From Solea solea (Eukaryota > Chordata > Actinopteri > Pleuronectiformes > Soleidae): a DNA stretch of 64,000 nt. The stretch spans positions 3,800,917-3,864,916 of the forward strand of contig NC_081142.1 of NCBI RefSeq assembly GCF_958295425.1. Direction: 5' to 3'. The notes under the pieces are model-generated. The model did not search any database, was not told the DNA's origin, and saw only the letters and a list, made by a program, of their open reading frames with translations. Shown piece after piece: positions 1 through 12,300 of this stretch. Position 1 is the stretch's first letter, and each line of letters opens with the position of its first letter. The position numbers were made by a program, and so were the translations under genes.

Positions 1-126
1 TTCTTTTTCTGCTTGAGGGGACACAGCAGATGCTGGTCTACTGCTGCCACACTTGGTAAGTTTGTGTCAGTCAGGTAAATCCAAATGAGGGATTTTAAAC
101 CTCAAATTCAAAAGATAATCTGCACA

Positions 127-868
127 GCAAGGCCCTCCAGCATGTGATCAGAACTGCACAGTTCATCTCTGGAGCAGCCTTCCTCTCACTTCAGGACATT
201 TACTCCACCAGGGCCACAAGAAGAGCACACAACATCATAAAAGACAATACACACCCACAGCACAGACTCTTCACGCTGCTGCCATCAGGCAGACGCTACC
301 AGAGTCTGAGATCCAGAACCACAAGGATGACGAACAGCTTTTACCCACAGGCCATCAGGCTGGTGAACAGCTCCCTCACCAAGACCGCCCCCTCTCACAT
401 CCCTGAACTGATTCACCCCCCCCCCCCGAACTGACTGATTTACATTACACATTACATTACCACACACTTCACATACCTTTACACCTCAGCCCCCCCACAC
501 CCCCACAACACTGAACTGCTGACATCACTTCACACACACTGTTGCTGCTGTTAAAAACCCGAATAATCGTGCAATATTGTCCGACGTCTTGCCTTACTAT
601 AGATCTGTTTTAAGATTCTATTGCTGTTTTTTATACTTAAGTCAAATGTTTATTCTAAGTTTATATTTAGCTTAAATTTTATTCTAGTTTTTTTTTAATT
701 ATATTCTTCCTGATACTGTTTTTTTTTTCTTTTTTTTATTGTTTACTTTATACAAATATATATTCTTCTTTGTTGTCGTGATTATGGGGAATGTGCAAAT
801 TAAGAATTTAATTGTGCAGTCTGTTTTAACTGAACATATGACAATAAATATCTTGAATCTTGAACAAA
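127..868 (+). mobile_element. 5'-truncated non-LTR retrotransposon (LINE) tail
   Basis: An open frame from about 127 to the stop at 432-434 encodes the C-terminal tail of a reverse-transcriptase ORF2. The stretch includes HRLFTLLPSGRRYQSL, a motif I recognise from many fish LINE ORF2 ends (CR1/L2/Rex-like group; clade not resolved). It is followed by a C-rich stretch, a T-rich 3' UTR and a short TTGAATC-type tail near 854-866, as expected at a LINE 3' end. No upstream RT catalytic domain is present, so this is a dead 5'-truncated insertion. It sits in the tjp3 intron below the last cassette exon seen and is antisense to tjp3. Confidence 0.75.
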
Positions 869-1139
869 CTGATGGAGTCAGCAGTGGATCAACAACTCGA
901 TGTGAAATTGCAGGTTTTTTTTCTATGGACTTTGGTGTGGGAGAGTGAGGAAAGGCTGTCTAATTGTGAGACAAAGTGGAAAACATATTCTTAAGATATC
1001 ATAAAGTTAGTGAGCCTTTTGTAAAGTGGCAAAATCAAGGTTAATAATGAGTCAAACCTCATACAACCACACTTCAAAAGCCTGAACTTCCCCTTTAACT
1101 TGAGCTTATTCAAATATACAGTTCAACAACAGTGTTTAC

Positions 1140-4100
1140 CTGCGGTGGCTCTCGTCTCGCTCAGAGCTCCCAGACCTCCTGAGATGTGAGAGCTCGTCCG
1201 ACACTGAGGAGTCTGAGGGTAAAACAAAGATGACATACAGAGAATGTGGTCACGACAGACTTCAGCCTTCTAGCTCTAAAACTGATGCGACACACAGGAA
1301 AAAAGAATGACTGACCTTCAGGAGGGGGTCTGCTGGATGACGAGACACGACGAGGAGGCTCCTGCTTCACAGCGACTGCAGTGTAAGTTGTCTCAGGAAG
1401 GACTCTGAGAGAAGAACAGCAAATGTAGTAATGTAGTACTGGAGGCAACAACTGTATGTTCCAATTTAATAGTTAATTGTGAAATACATAGTGGTAACTG
1501 TATATCTTCTGTTTGTCTCAGGATGTTTGATTTAGCAGGACATAACGTCAGTGTCGCAAGCACACGAATGCTAATTTATGATAACTAACCTCAGGTCAAC
1601 AACATGTAATAATGCATGTCTGTGTGTGGATAAAGCAGTTTAACCAGTTCGACATCCAGTATCATTTAGCACACATAAAGTGGACAGTATCTACTATGAG
1701 ATGGTCAAAAGTTTGAGTCAACTTCTATTAAAATACATTGAATCTGTTGTTTTTTTTTTAATTCTGCTGGTGATGACTTTTCCAAGACCATCAGCATCTT
1801 TCTTTCCCTATCAGAGAGAACTGAACCAACCTGAAATGCCTGAAAAAACTGCATTTTAAAACCCACAGTTGACACTGTACAGTGACAGATGTTACTAATG
1901 TTACTAAGAATCCCTATATAGTATATTATATATACTATATTTGATATGTCGTTGACATATTACGTGATCTGCCCATATTTACATTCAGAACTAAGTCATA
2001 TTATTATCAGCTTTACAGTTACAGGTGTGAGACAGATGTGAGACAGTTTGCATCATGACATTTTTCAATGTAACATTTCTTCACACATTTTGTTCAGTGC
2101 TGTAACACAATAGACCTAAATCACTGTAACAGTAACTACAAATGTCCTCTTACCTGTATCTGTTGTTGACTGTGTTGGTGGTTTCACTGTCTGTAGACGC
2201 CCTGTGAGTGACTGATGTGTAACTGGGCTCAGAGTCAGATTCTGAAGGAGCTGTAAAGGTATACAAATAAAGGAAGTGCCATTAAAAATACATCACACTT
2301 TAGTATATTGTGGATTAATTAAGACATAAAAAAAAAATCCCTGATCAATATATTAAAAAGCTTGTAACTAGATTTCAGGCCTGATTCAACTTTGAGGATG
2401 AAAAACAGATTATTTAAAAATAGAGTGATCGATAAATACTTTGATGAAAGAAATCTAATGATATTGGAGATGGGGGTAATAAAATGATCTAGTTATTTGA
2501 AGGGTATAGCCTGATTAAGTTAGAATGTTTGAGTGTTATCTGTGATAAGGGTAAGCACAACATGCTCGGCTTCTGCTTACACCAATTTATTTAGACTATT
2601 TTTGTCATTGAAATCATCATTTGTGTTTCAGTTTCATTATTATTGCTTTACTTAGTTAACTTCCATGCACTTCCAACAACTTACATACTGGCTTTCCCCT
2701 TTAGTCAAATGACAATTATTTGATTCTGGCACATGACTCAAACAAGGAAGGACACACCATAAGTTCCTCTACAACTTACTTACTTACTGACTACAAACAG
2801 AAAAAAATCCCCACGTGAGCCGAAACATTACACATAAACACATAAACACACCTTTCCTCGGCGGACTGCTGGCAGGGACACTGGCAGCGCTCCACCGCGG
2901 CGGCTCCACAGAAACATCTGGCAGGACTCTGCAAGAGAAGAGAGGGAGGTGGGAGTGAGGGAAGAGGAAGACAACAAATCTCAGTTACGTTTTGAGTGGG
3001 GGGCACCTGTGGCTAATATGATGATTATTGCTGAGTGCATGAGACTTAAATGTTTAATAGTCACCTTTGTACCTCTGAGGGAAGCTCTCTCTTTGATGCT
3101 TTACTGCTTTGTGACTGATCAAAAGTTATTAGTGGTCTCGTGTTGTGTTTACTACGCTGAAATAAACATGCAGGGACTGATCGATGCACTGAGGAATATT
3201 TTACACATGATTTTTGTTGCTTCATTGTTAAGTTTCCTCTGTTTAATCAACACTTAGCCACATACAGGAGAGGGAGATGTTCAGTGAAAGTCACTTTTAT
3301 TTCATTGATTAACAAAATGTCAGCACAAACACTTGGTATACAGCCAAAAACACAAAATCAAGCAACATAAAAACGCTACCAAAAAAGCATAAAAAAACAA
3401 AAGAGCAAATCAACAGAGATCACAAGACAGAGAGGGATAAGTTAAGGTTTTAAAAGGTAAATAAAAATGTGTGATTATCTTATAATAATAATAATAATGC
3501 TAAAAATAATAATGCCAGAGTTAATTCACAGGCTGCTCAGTTTCCACTCCGTGAGATCGCGTTGGGTTTCAGGAGTGGGGTGGGGTTTGGGGGGAGTGGA
3601 GGTTGGGATTGGCCGAATCATCATCTGTACCTGTATCTGCTGAGGGAGTCTTGACTGTATGAGGTGCTTTGCCTCTGAGGAGGCACCATGCTTTCTTCTG
3701 ACTCGGACTCAGAGTCTGAAAAGAGAGAGAAAAATCTGTTTATATGTTTGTTGTGAGAATCCCCATACAGTGCCGTTAAACACAGCTGGGCTTCCTGGGA
3801 TCCAACTTCAGACCTACAATAGATACCGAGCAAATCATAGATCATTCAGTTCCGAAATAAATAAATAAAACAGAGATATTTGTAATGATGTAATCATGAC
3901 ACAGAAGAATCAGCTGATTTAAAAAGTATGGGTGCTTTAACTGCAATAATAATAGCCTTTTTTGTGCTGCAGATATTATTGATATTATTATCTTAGTTTG
4001 TCAAATGCTGGAAAACATAATATTATATCATTTTGAAATATTTAGGAGAGTTAATCCAACATGTTTCCTGATTTGCTGATTATTCCCACCATGGTTTCCT

Positions 4101-6318
4101 TAAATGCAGCACAGAGCAGTGTTCATGTTTTTCCTATGGATGTATGCGACTGCTGACACCCACTCCTCAGCAAACACAGAAAGATCAAATATTGTTATAG
4201 AGGTGTCAGAGAAAAGTCCAGGATGTCACCATCACGAACAAATGTTTTGTTTGTCTATATGCATGTTTGAGAGAGTGTGTGTGAGTGTGTGCTGACCTGG
4301 GGGCGGGGTTCTCAAGGGCGAGTTGACCCTTCTTGGTAGTTCCTGGCGAACAGGGATGGGGGAAGTTCTCAGGCTTTGGGGGCGCAGATCAGGAAGAACT
4401 CTGATGTAAGAAGAAAACACAGTTAGAAAATAATCTGCTGGGACTAAAGGTGATGAAATTTCTATTACGCCACTGCGACCAAGTCAATCATCTTCATGTT
4501 TTTGTTGTACACAGACCCTGAGGGTGTTTCTTTAATTTGTGACAAACCTTTATTGGTATTTAAACATGATTATGTAGAGGGGCTGAGGATACAATTTGGT
4601 CGCTTACAAAGTACAACTATATGACAGAAAAGGGAACTCTCATATTCTAATGATGGTGAAGCTTTTAAGATCTTTATTCAAGGTCTGAGATTAACAAAAC
4701 ATCATCTCTACCTATATCTGCTGTCTGAGTGTGGGCTCTCTCTGGCTGGAGGAGGGGAAGCGCTGCGCTCAGAGTCCGAGTCCGACACCGGCCTGCGGGG
4801 CCGTGAGGCAGAGGAGGAAGGGCGAGAGGTCTTCCAGTTAGGCATTACAGGAGAGGCGCGCAGGTTGGTGGGGAGGGTGGACATACCAGAGAGAGATCTA
4901 CAGAAAGCACAAAACAAAAAGTTATTGATGAACAACTCATTTGACACATGAATTGTTGGTTCTCCACTGAAAGATACTAGGTCCATACTGCATGACAATG
5001 AAATGAAAGCAGCAATAGTTACTCTTCTTATTTGAAACTCAATAATCTTTTCCTTAACTGTGGTTCGACCACATGCTTCCCGTAATATCATTTCACCTCT
5101 TTATTTATTTATCTTGCATTCTCCAGTCAATGTAATGTAACTTCTCATGATAAAAGAAATACTAGTAATAATAAAAGACAGAACTGAGGAAAACTCGATC
5201 TCAAGTGCATTTATACAGAGATAATGTTCTGTACTGCTCTGGTGGATTTTACTATGGGACTTATACTCTTCAGGAAAATGTTTATTGATGTTAAACATAA
5301 ATCAAGTGAGAAGCAGACTTATTTTCCTATTGGCTTTCATTTCCATATATGCCAAGTTTCCAGATTACATAGTAAAGATTTACCTTGCTTATATTTCTAA
5401 CAAATTGAATCATTTAATCATTTTATTTCTGGCACTGCATTGGAAACTTTCTTTATTCATCAAAGTCATGATAACCAAATAGAGGAAAATGAACTGACTT
5501 GTATTTACTGGGTGGTTCCCTCCTGTCCAAAGTCTCTCTCTCTCTCCTGATGGGAGGAGGGGGAGAGGCACTGGGATCAGACTCTGAATCAGATGGAGCT
5601 GGAGAAACAATAACAGCACAAGTTACAATTTAGAACTCAATGTGACTTCCAGCAGCTACAGAAGCGTCAAACCTTTGCAAACACAGTATCAGCCACAGCT
5701 CCAAAATGTATTTTGCTGTCAATACCTGTACAGGTAAGACACTCAGTGTTTATCTAAGCTAAGCTTGTTTTTCTGGTGTTAATGAGTGATTTGTTGGGGG
5801 ACTGACCTCTGCGAGAGGCGTAGGATGTGACAGGAGGCCGAGGCAAGGTGGAGCGCACAGGTGATGAATCCCTAGACTTGGCTGGAGGAGGAGGGTCAGC
5901 TCGTCTGGATAAAGAGAGTAGATACAAGTATTTTCAATGCAGGCTTTAATGCTTTGCACAGGGGCTGCAATAATGTGAGATCAGTTTTAAAACTACAAAC
6001 TACATCCTAAGCTATTACTTTATTAATGAAATGACATATGTAAAGCTTTAAATTATGTAAATGACAAAACAGACAACCTATTGAAAGTGTGTGAGTGTGT
6101 GAGAGTGTGTGAGAGTGTGTAAAGCTGCAGAGACAAGTAACCTGTGGTTAGAAAATTAAACTTCAAATGATCATATCAGAGTTGAGACAGAGTCCAACTA
6201 CTATAACTAGAGATTTCAGTGTTATCAGTCAGTAATATAGTTGCCGTGTACCTGCGTGTCCGTTTCTCTCTGTGGGGTTGACGGGATGTTCTGTGAACCG
6301 CCATATCTGCGTCAAGGT
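1140..6318 (-). CDS. tjp3: tjp3 PDZ2-PDZ3 linker built from five tandem exon-pair units
   Basis: After bridging exon 6252-6318 come units A1 5807-5904 / B1 5499-5598; fused A2B2 4712-4897; A3 4297-4400 / B3 3631-3715; A4 2852-2928 / B4 2154-2250; A5 1316-1404 / B5 1140-1212. Split units show A exons of phase 2 to 1 and B exons of phase 1 to 2; each unit is phase 2 to 2 and a multiple of three (198, 186, 189, 174, 162 nt). A3-A5 open R-VLP-D/E after an identical split AG|A codon and end near PPP. B exons open with acidic serine clusters ([20 protein letters not shown]) and several end in Arg-Tyr before a split AG. The products are low-complexity and probably disordered. I know no such array in human TJP3. 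Confidence 0.88.
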
Positions 6319-9300
6319 CTGAAATATCTGTTGGGAAAACAGAAACATTCTAATAATCAACCTGTGTTCCCTCCATTTAATCCTACTGCATTTGTCTTCT
6401 CTCATTGCTGTCATTATTACCTCATTGTTAATACAATTCTCCATAATGCTACACCACCTTTGCCCTTCTCCCTCTCTTACCCTCGAGCTCAGAGCTGCTG
6501 TCGCGGCGGCGGCAGTCGTCTTCACTGTTGGGAGCGCTGTCCTCCACCTCTGGGATGCTGACCAGGAACTTGCGATCGTCCCTGAGGACAGTCATGGTCA
6601 GTTTACCTCTGCTCTTCTCCACCAGGTGCTTGGTCTCCAGCAGGGATAGATTTTCTGTTGTCATGCCATTGATCTGGTCACAGGAAACAAATCATTTAGC
6701 ACAGACAGAAGATTCTCTCACAAACAAAATGTTTATAACAGGCGTCAACTTTAAAGATACTTTATAGTGTATCACACAGGCGATGCACTTAAGTTTGTAC
6801 CTTGAGAATGAGATCTCCCTCCTGCAGTGTGCCTTCTTTTGCTGCTAGGCCTGTTTCTGTCATGTGCTTGATAAAGATCTGACTGCCCAGCTTCAATCCA
6901 TACTCTGCAGAAAAAAAGAGGTCTCATCTTTCTTGACAGAAATCAGCAATAAGCTAACAGGTGTGGACTATCTTTGCCTCCAGCCAACTCACCATCTGTA
7001 ATCTTCTTTTTAGTCAATGTAGTTCTGATGGGTTTGTCTATAATGTCTTGCTGTGGCAGCCTCTTGTAGGCTGTCGACATCAATGGCAGCGTGTTTCCGT
7101 GGCCGTTACGATCTGGCGAAGTGCTGCGCGCTCTGTAGTGATTTGTGGTTCGGTTGTCGCTGCCGTCAGAGTAGCGCCGTGTGCGTCTTGGTGGGTCATA
7201 GTCCAGCAGGTTGGAGTGGGAGGCGGCTCGAGTCGGCCTGGTGGTGGTGGTGGCTGGGATCTGGATCTTGCGAGGGCGCTTCACTGTCTGGAGAGGGAAA
7301 GATTGCGAAAGCCTTTTTACAAATGAGCAGTAAAACAAAAGTATGCTGTGTGCTGTTTTGGCTCTATACTTACTACATTTGCAGTCTTGCCACAATTTTT
7401 CAGGACATGAATGGTGAAGTTAGAGTGGACATTTTCCATGGACGTTCCATTTACCATTACGATGTGATCTTTGGTGCTGCAAAGACAAAGGGAAACACAA
7501 GTCTGGCTCAGCTCACATATTTTCCAGGTTAATTAACAATCAGAGACAGTTATTGGGTGTTTTTAAAGTCCATCCTGTCATACAAGGTTATTTGTAGTCA
7601 ACTTACAAGAGTCGTCCCATGGCTGGTCCATTTGGCAACACATCGGACACCACCACAACTGTATCCCCAGTGTCTGGGTGAGGCTTGTCCTTTCCTCCCG
7701 ATAGGGCAAATCCAAACCCGAATTTGGGATCCTGTCATCATAACAGAATGAGGCTGATGAGGCTGATGAAGAAAAATCTACTTTATTTCTTCCTTGGGTC
7801 ATCATCTACTTTCAAAGAAACAATAACCTCGAAAGAGGTAATGAGTGAAGACAAAGAATGTCGCACAGAATGTGGGAAGAGCCCGAGCATGCGTGGGAGA
7901 TACTGTGAAATGATAAAGAACGATAGAGGGCGAAGGAGCACATTCCAGTAGTGTTCATGAACAGCTGGTGCTATGGGGTGCAGCAGGGTGTGTCGCTCTT
8001 AATTCCTGCTGTGTCTGTGCAGTGAAACTGAGAATTTGAAGCATGGCTCAGTTCAAACCCCACAAGTCCTTCACAATACCTGTAAACAATGATATGACTT
8101 TGTCTGTGCTGTACAGAGGCTCGACTTTCACCTCTGTATTTGAGCAGACACTAAGCACAGAACAAACTGCACTAACATGCTAAAAACAAGTGGTTTGCAC
8201 TTGAAATTAATTTTAGTTTCTTGCCAATCCCCATTTAATTTTGTAAGAAAAAGCATCAGTGCATTCACACCAACATCCAATAGTTTTATATAACATTGTT
8301 TTTAATAAAATGTACTGTATGGAAGATTTCTCTGTTCCAGAATGGAGAACAGACATGGTCATGGTCACTTGCCAGGAGAATCAGCCATTGTTGCCTGTAC
8401 AAATCAAGATGCATCAACTGAGCGGGTGCCAAAAGCTACTTACCATTCAAAAGTGATGAGCCTACCCTACCTGGTTAGCATACTAACTTAACCAGAAGCA
8501 AAAAAATGGATAGTAATAGGTCCAAATTAAAAGCTGATGAGCTCTTGGTGAGCAAAAGAAGAACATTAATAAAGCAATGTTAATGCTTGATCATTGCGAA
8601 TGATGCTAATCCGGCCCGAGAAGCAATAACACAAATATATAGCCCATTAAAAAGCTACTTACTTTGGTCAGTGTTATTGTATGTTGCTCCCATATCGTTA
8701 ACTCCTCCATGCCTGGTTTCTGGAAACACACACACACACACAGAGAAAAAACAATCATGAGGAATCAACGGTTTAACAAATAAAATTTACATGTGACATG
8801 ATCAAACCAGAACTTATGCATCACATCACTTAATCCAAGTCCTTACAGGTAGGACAGTTGAGCGTGAGCCGAGAGGAAAGAGTGTCTGTATGTGAGACAA
8901 CCTGATCTCAGCATGCTCTCACCTGTCGCAATCCTGCCCGACTGGTATGGAGGAGGGGCTGCGTATAGTGTGTGAGTGTCTGTGCGTGTGTTTGTCCGTT
9001 CTGACAACATACTACTCAAGGAAATTATTCCATAGTTGCACGCACAGAAAAAACACATATAGTACAGAGGTGAATGAGGTTGTAACTAACACTAATTTTC
9101 ATGATGTTTTTAATTAATTTTCTTATTTTCTAATTTGGTCAATAGTCAGACAATAACAAAAACACTCATGCTCAAGGTGTGTCGTGGTGTTTTCAATTAT
9201 CTTTCTCGAAGCCAAACCTGAGAAACACTGACAAATATGCAGTTAATAGTTGTACAGAATAATTCATAATTTAAGGGCAAAGCTGTTACATTTGAATACA

Positions 9301-12300
9301 AATATATACTGTTGCCTGTTCCAGGACCTGTTGTACACAGGAGTTATGTTGACTGACTCTGTAACCAGAGTCCCAGAGGTTTGTGCAATAGTAGAGCATT
9401 TGTAAACACTCAACATTCTCAGTGCTGTTTGGTTTGAGGGAATGTTTCCTGCCATGTTATTTCTAACGGATACAGTGTCTAGGTTCAGAAAATCTCTACA
9501 TTAACATTGTGACACAGTTCTGTTTCTCTGTAGCAGTGTTTATACGTTAGTTGCTGATAATTGCACTAAACCACAGAGACTTTTACCTGCTACACTATCA
9601 TGGCCGCATGCCTTTCGTGCTTCTCATTTTCCACATACTAGCTCTTTTCAAAACCAAACAACACAAAGTGTGGGCAGGTTGTGCACTACATTTCATACAG
9701 CAAAGAGGGAGACACAAAACAAAGAACAGGTAAATCCAGATAGTCCACTCAGGAACACAGTGATTTACTGTTCTAGTCAAGTCAAGGGATATACATAAAC
9801 TATCTGGAGTGTGTTCAACTGCTAGTATCAGTAAACTGATGGTCAAAAAAATCATAGCACCAATACAATACAAGATGAGTGATGATGTCACAAAACGAAA
9901 TATCCAAATCATGACGATTTCATGGTCTGTTAACAAACAAAACATATTTTCTCATCTGAAGAGTTTGAACCAATCACTTTTTGCAGCACTGCAGAATTCC
10001 ACCATAATGCTATTTTGGCATAAGTTATTGCTGTGACTTTACATTTACATATTGCACTTGGTCATATTGTGATTTATATTATTTTGCACTTAATTTTGCA
10101 GCCCTAGCTCTGCAGTGTAAAACGGACCAGGAAGTGGCTTAGGTTAAATCCCTTTAAAGACAGATAGATGTTATCTTGCATGACAGTTACAACTGAACAA
10201 GAACACAAATAAATCTAGGGATGAACCATAAACACTTTCTTTGAATAGCTGCACAGCCACAGTTTATAAAAGTAAAAGTTCTGTTCAAAATGCTGCCCCA
10301 CATTCTTGCTTACACTAGACAACACTGTTTTACTTTCCAGGACCAATTTTCTCAAATTCAAGGACCAAATGTGCCGACACAGTTTAAGATGGCAATGCAA
10401 GTTGTAGGAGCGGCTTCATCCATGACGTCCACTTTTATTGATTTGCAGCACACTCTGCATCTTGGAGATTTTGGAATTTGCATTAACATTACTCGCTCAT
10501 TGTTCAGCATGGAATCCCATGTCAACGGAGGAGAGAGACAGTGTACAGTGCCTGCATTATCTGGGTGAAACCACTTGATACGTGGTATGCAACGGCAATA
10601 CCGACTCCTCAAACAAATGAATTCCAGTTTCATTCATTTCAGTAACAGCAATGAAGAAATTACACAAACACACATTCTTGCACCTAGCAATTGACAACTT
10701 ATCTAAATAACCAATTGATTATTGAGTTGTTTTTCTTAATTCCTTAAATTCTTTGCTCGTCTATGACAGTAAACACACATCGTTGGGTTTTTGGTCCAGA
10801 CAAGACATTTGAGAATGTTGTCTTTTAGAGGTTTAAGTAATGGACGGATAAAGAAAACAGTCACCTGATTACTCTATAATACATTCAAACATGTTCATAA
10901 AAATCTTCAAACTGGCTGACGGTGGAAAGCAGCAGTGCAGGTGTACAGTGAGTGACCTGTGAACAGAAGAACGTTTGTTTGACCAAGTTACTGATTAACT
11001 GACATGACGGGTCAAATAAAAGCTGTATATGGTTGACTGACACCGATACCTGAAGTTATTATCGTTTGATGCTATAGTTTCATTGCAGTTACCTGTGGCT
11101 TTAGGGTCAAAACAGAGCTCACACAAGTGAGTGTGGAGTGACCATGTTTGAAAAGATTAATATGTCAGTAAAAGAAGGTATAATAAAGCAGAAGCAGTTA
11201 CTTCAGCTGATTATAAAATAACTAAAACTGTTGTGGTGAGGAGAACAAATCACTACTACTACTGTGACACTACTGAGACAACCGATACAAGACTGCTTCT
11301 AACAGTTATTCTCATTATTGATTGGTCTGTCTATCTATATATCAATTAATCATTAAGTAGTTGTTCAGTCAGAAAGTGATAAAGATGTCCATCAGTGTCT
11401 CTCAAACATGTTTTGTTCGCAAACTAAACACTTTGCTGTCATAAAGGAGCAAATGTAACACACAATATTTACATTACATTAGTATAGCTGAAGCCAGATA
11501 ACCTGTTTTTACAACTAAACAGCTAATATAGTAATCCACAACTGAATGCAACGCAAGACATGATAAGGCATTTACACCAGGGAAGGCAATTTCCTAGAAA
11601 TAGGACAAGATTTCCAAAAAAAACTAATCAGATATTTGAACAAAGCAATGCTCGTCTGCACTAAAATCATTTATTATTTAAAAAGATAATCCCTTAACAA
11701 ATCCACAAACCAACCACTGTAGTATCAGCTCACACAAACATCATTAGGTGGAACATGAGCATGTATATCACTGTCTTGCCTGTATATTAGGAAACCATAT
11801 GCTGAGGACTCACACTGACCATTTATCATTTATGTCTATTTTTTTAAAAGCTACATTTTGGGTGTGTTCAGACTGCAGAGTAAAATGCTGTGAGACGGTT
11901 AGCATTGTATTCCTCCCAGGCCACTTACCACATGGTCTTTGAACCTCACTTCCATTTCCCACTAGGATTTCTGTGATGAACAAAAACACCTGTGGCCTCC
12001 GGCACTCAGTGAACAGCCTGCTCTTTATGCTCCATATGGCAACACCAAGAGCCAAACAACCACACCGTACAGCTTCGTGCTCCTCAGATCAGCTCCATGT
12101 GGATGACAGCTTCTGTCCTGATCCTACTAATGTAATTTGTAAAAAAAATGACAAGCTGTGGACTTCCCCCTCCGTCTGCCAGAAGAGACCTCACCTGCAG
12201 GAGTGCTCCTCCCCCACCCAGCCTTTGCCCACTCACACAGTCACTCTCCAGTGCCCTTTGATAAACATGGTCTAAGGTGGAGCTGCACTGTTCATAAAAC

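Noticed and set aside
4708..5091. Minus-strand open frame extending the fused cassette exon upstream as one 127-residue protein
   Set aside because: A good acceptor (CTGTAG) ends the exon at 4897, the upstream part is AT-rich intron, and phase with the neighbouring exons fits only the spliced reading.
7053..7532. Plus-strand open frame of 159 codons over tjp3 exons
   Set aside because: Antisense shadow of the PDZ1 and linker exons; no homology and no conserved composition.
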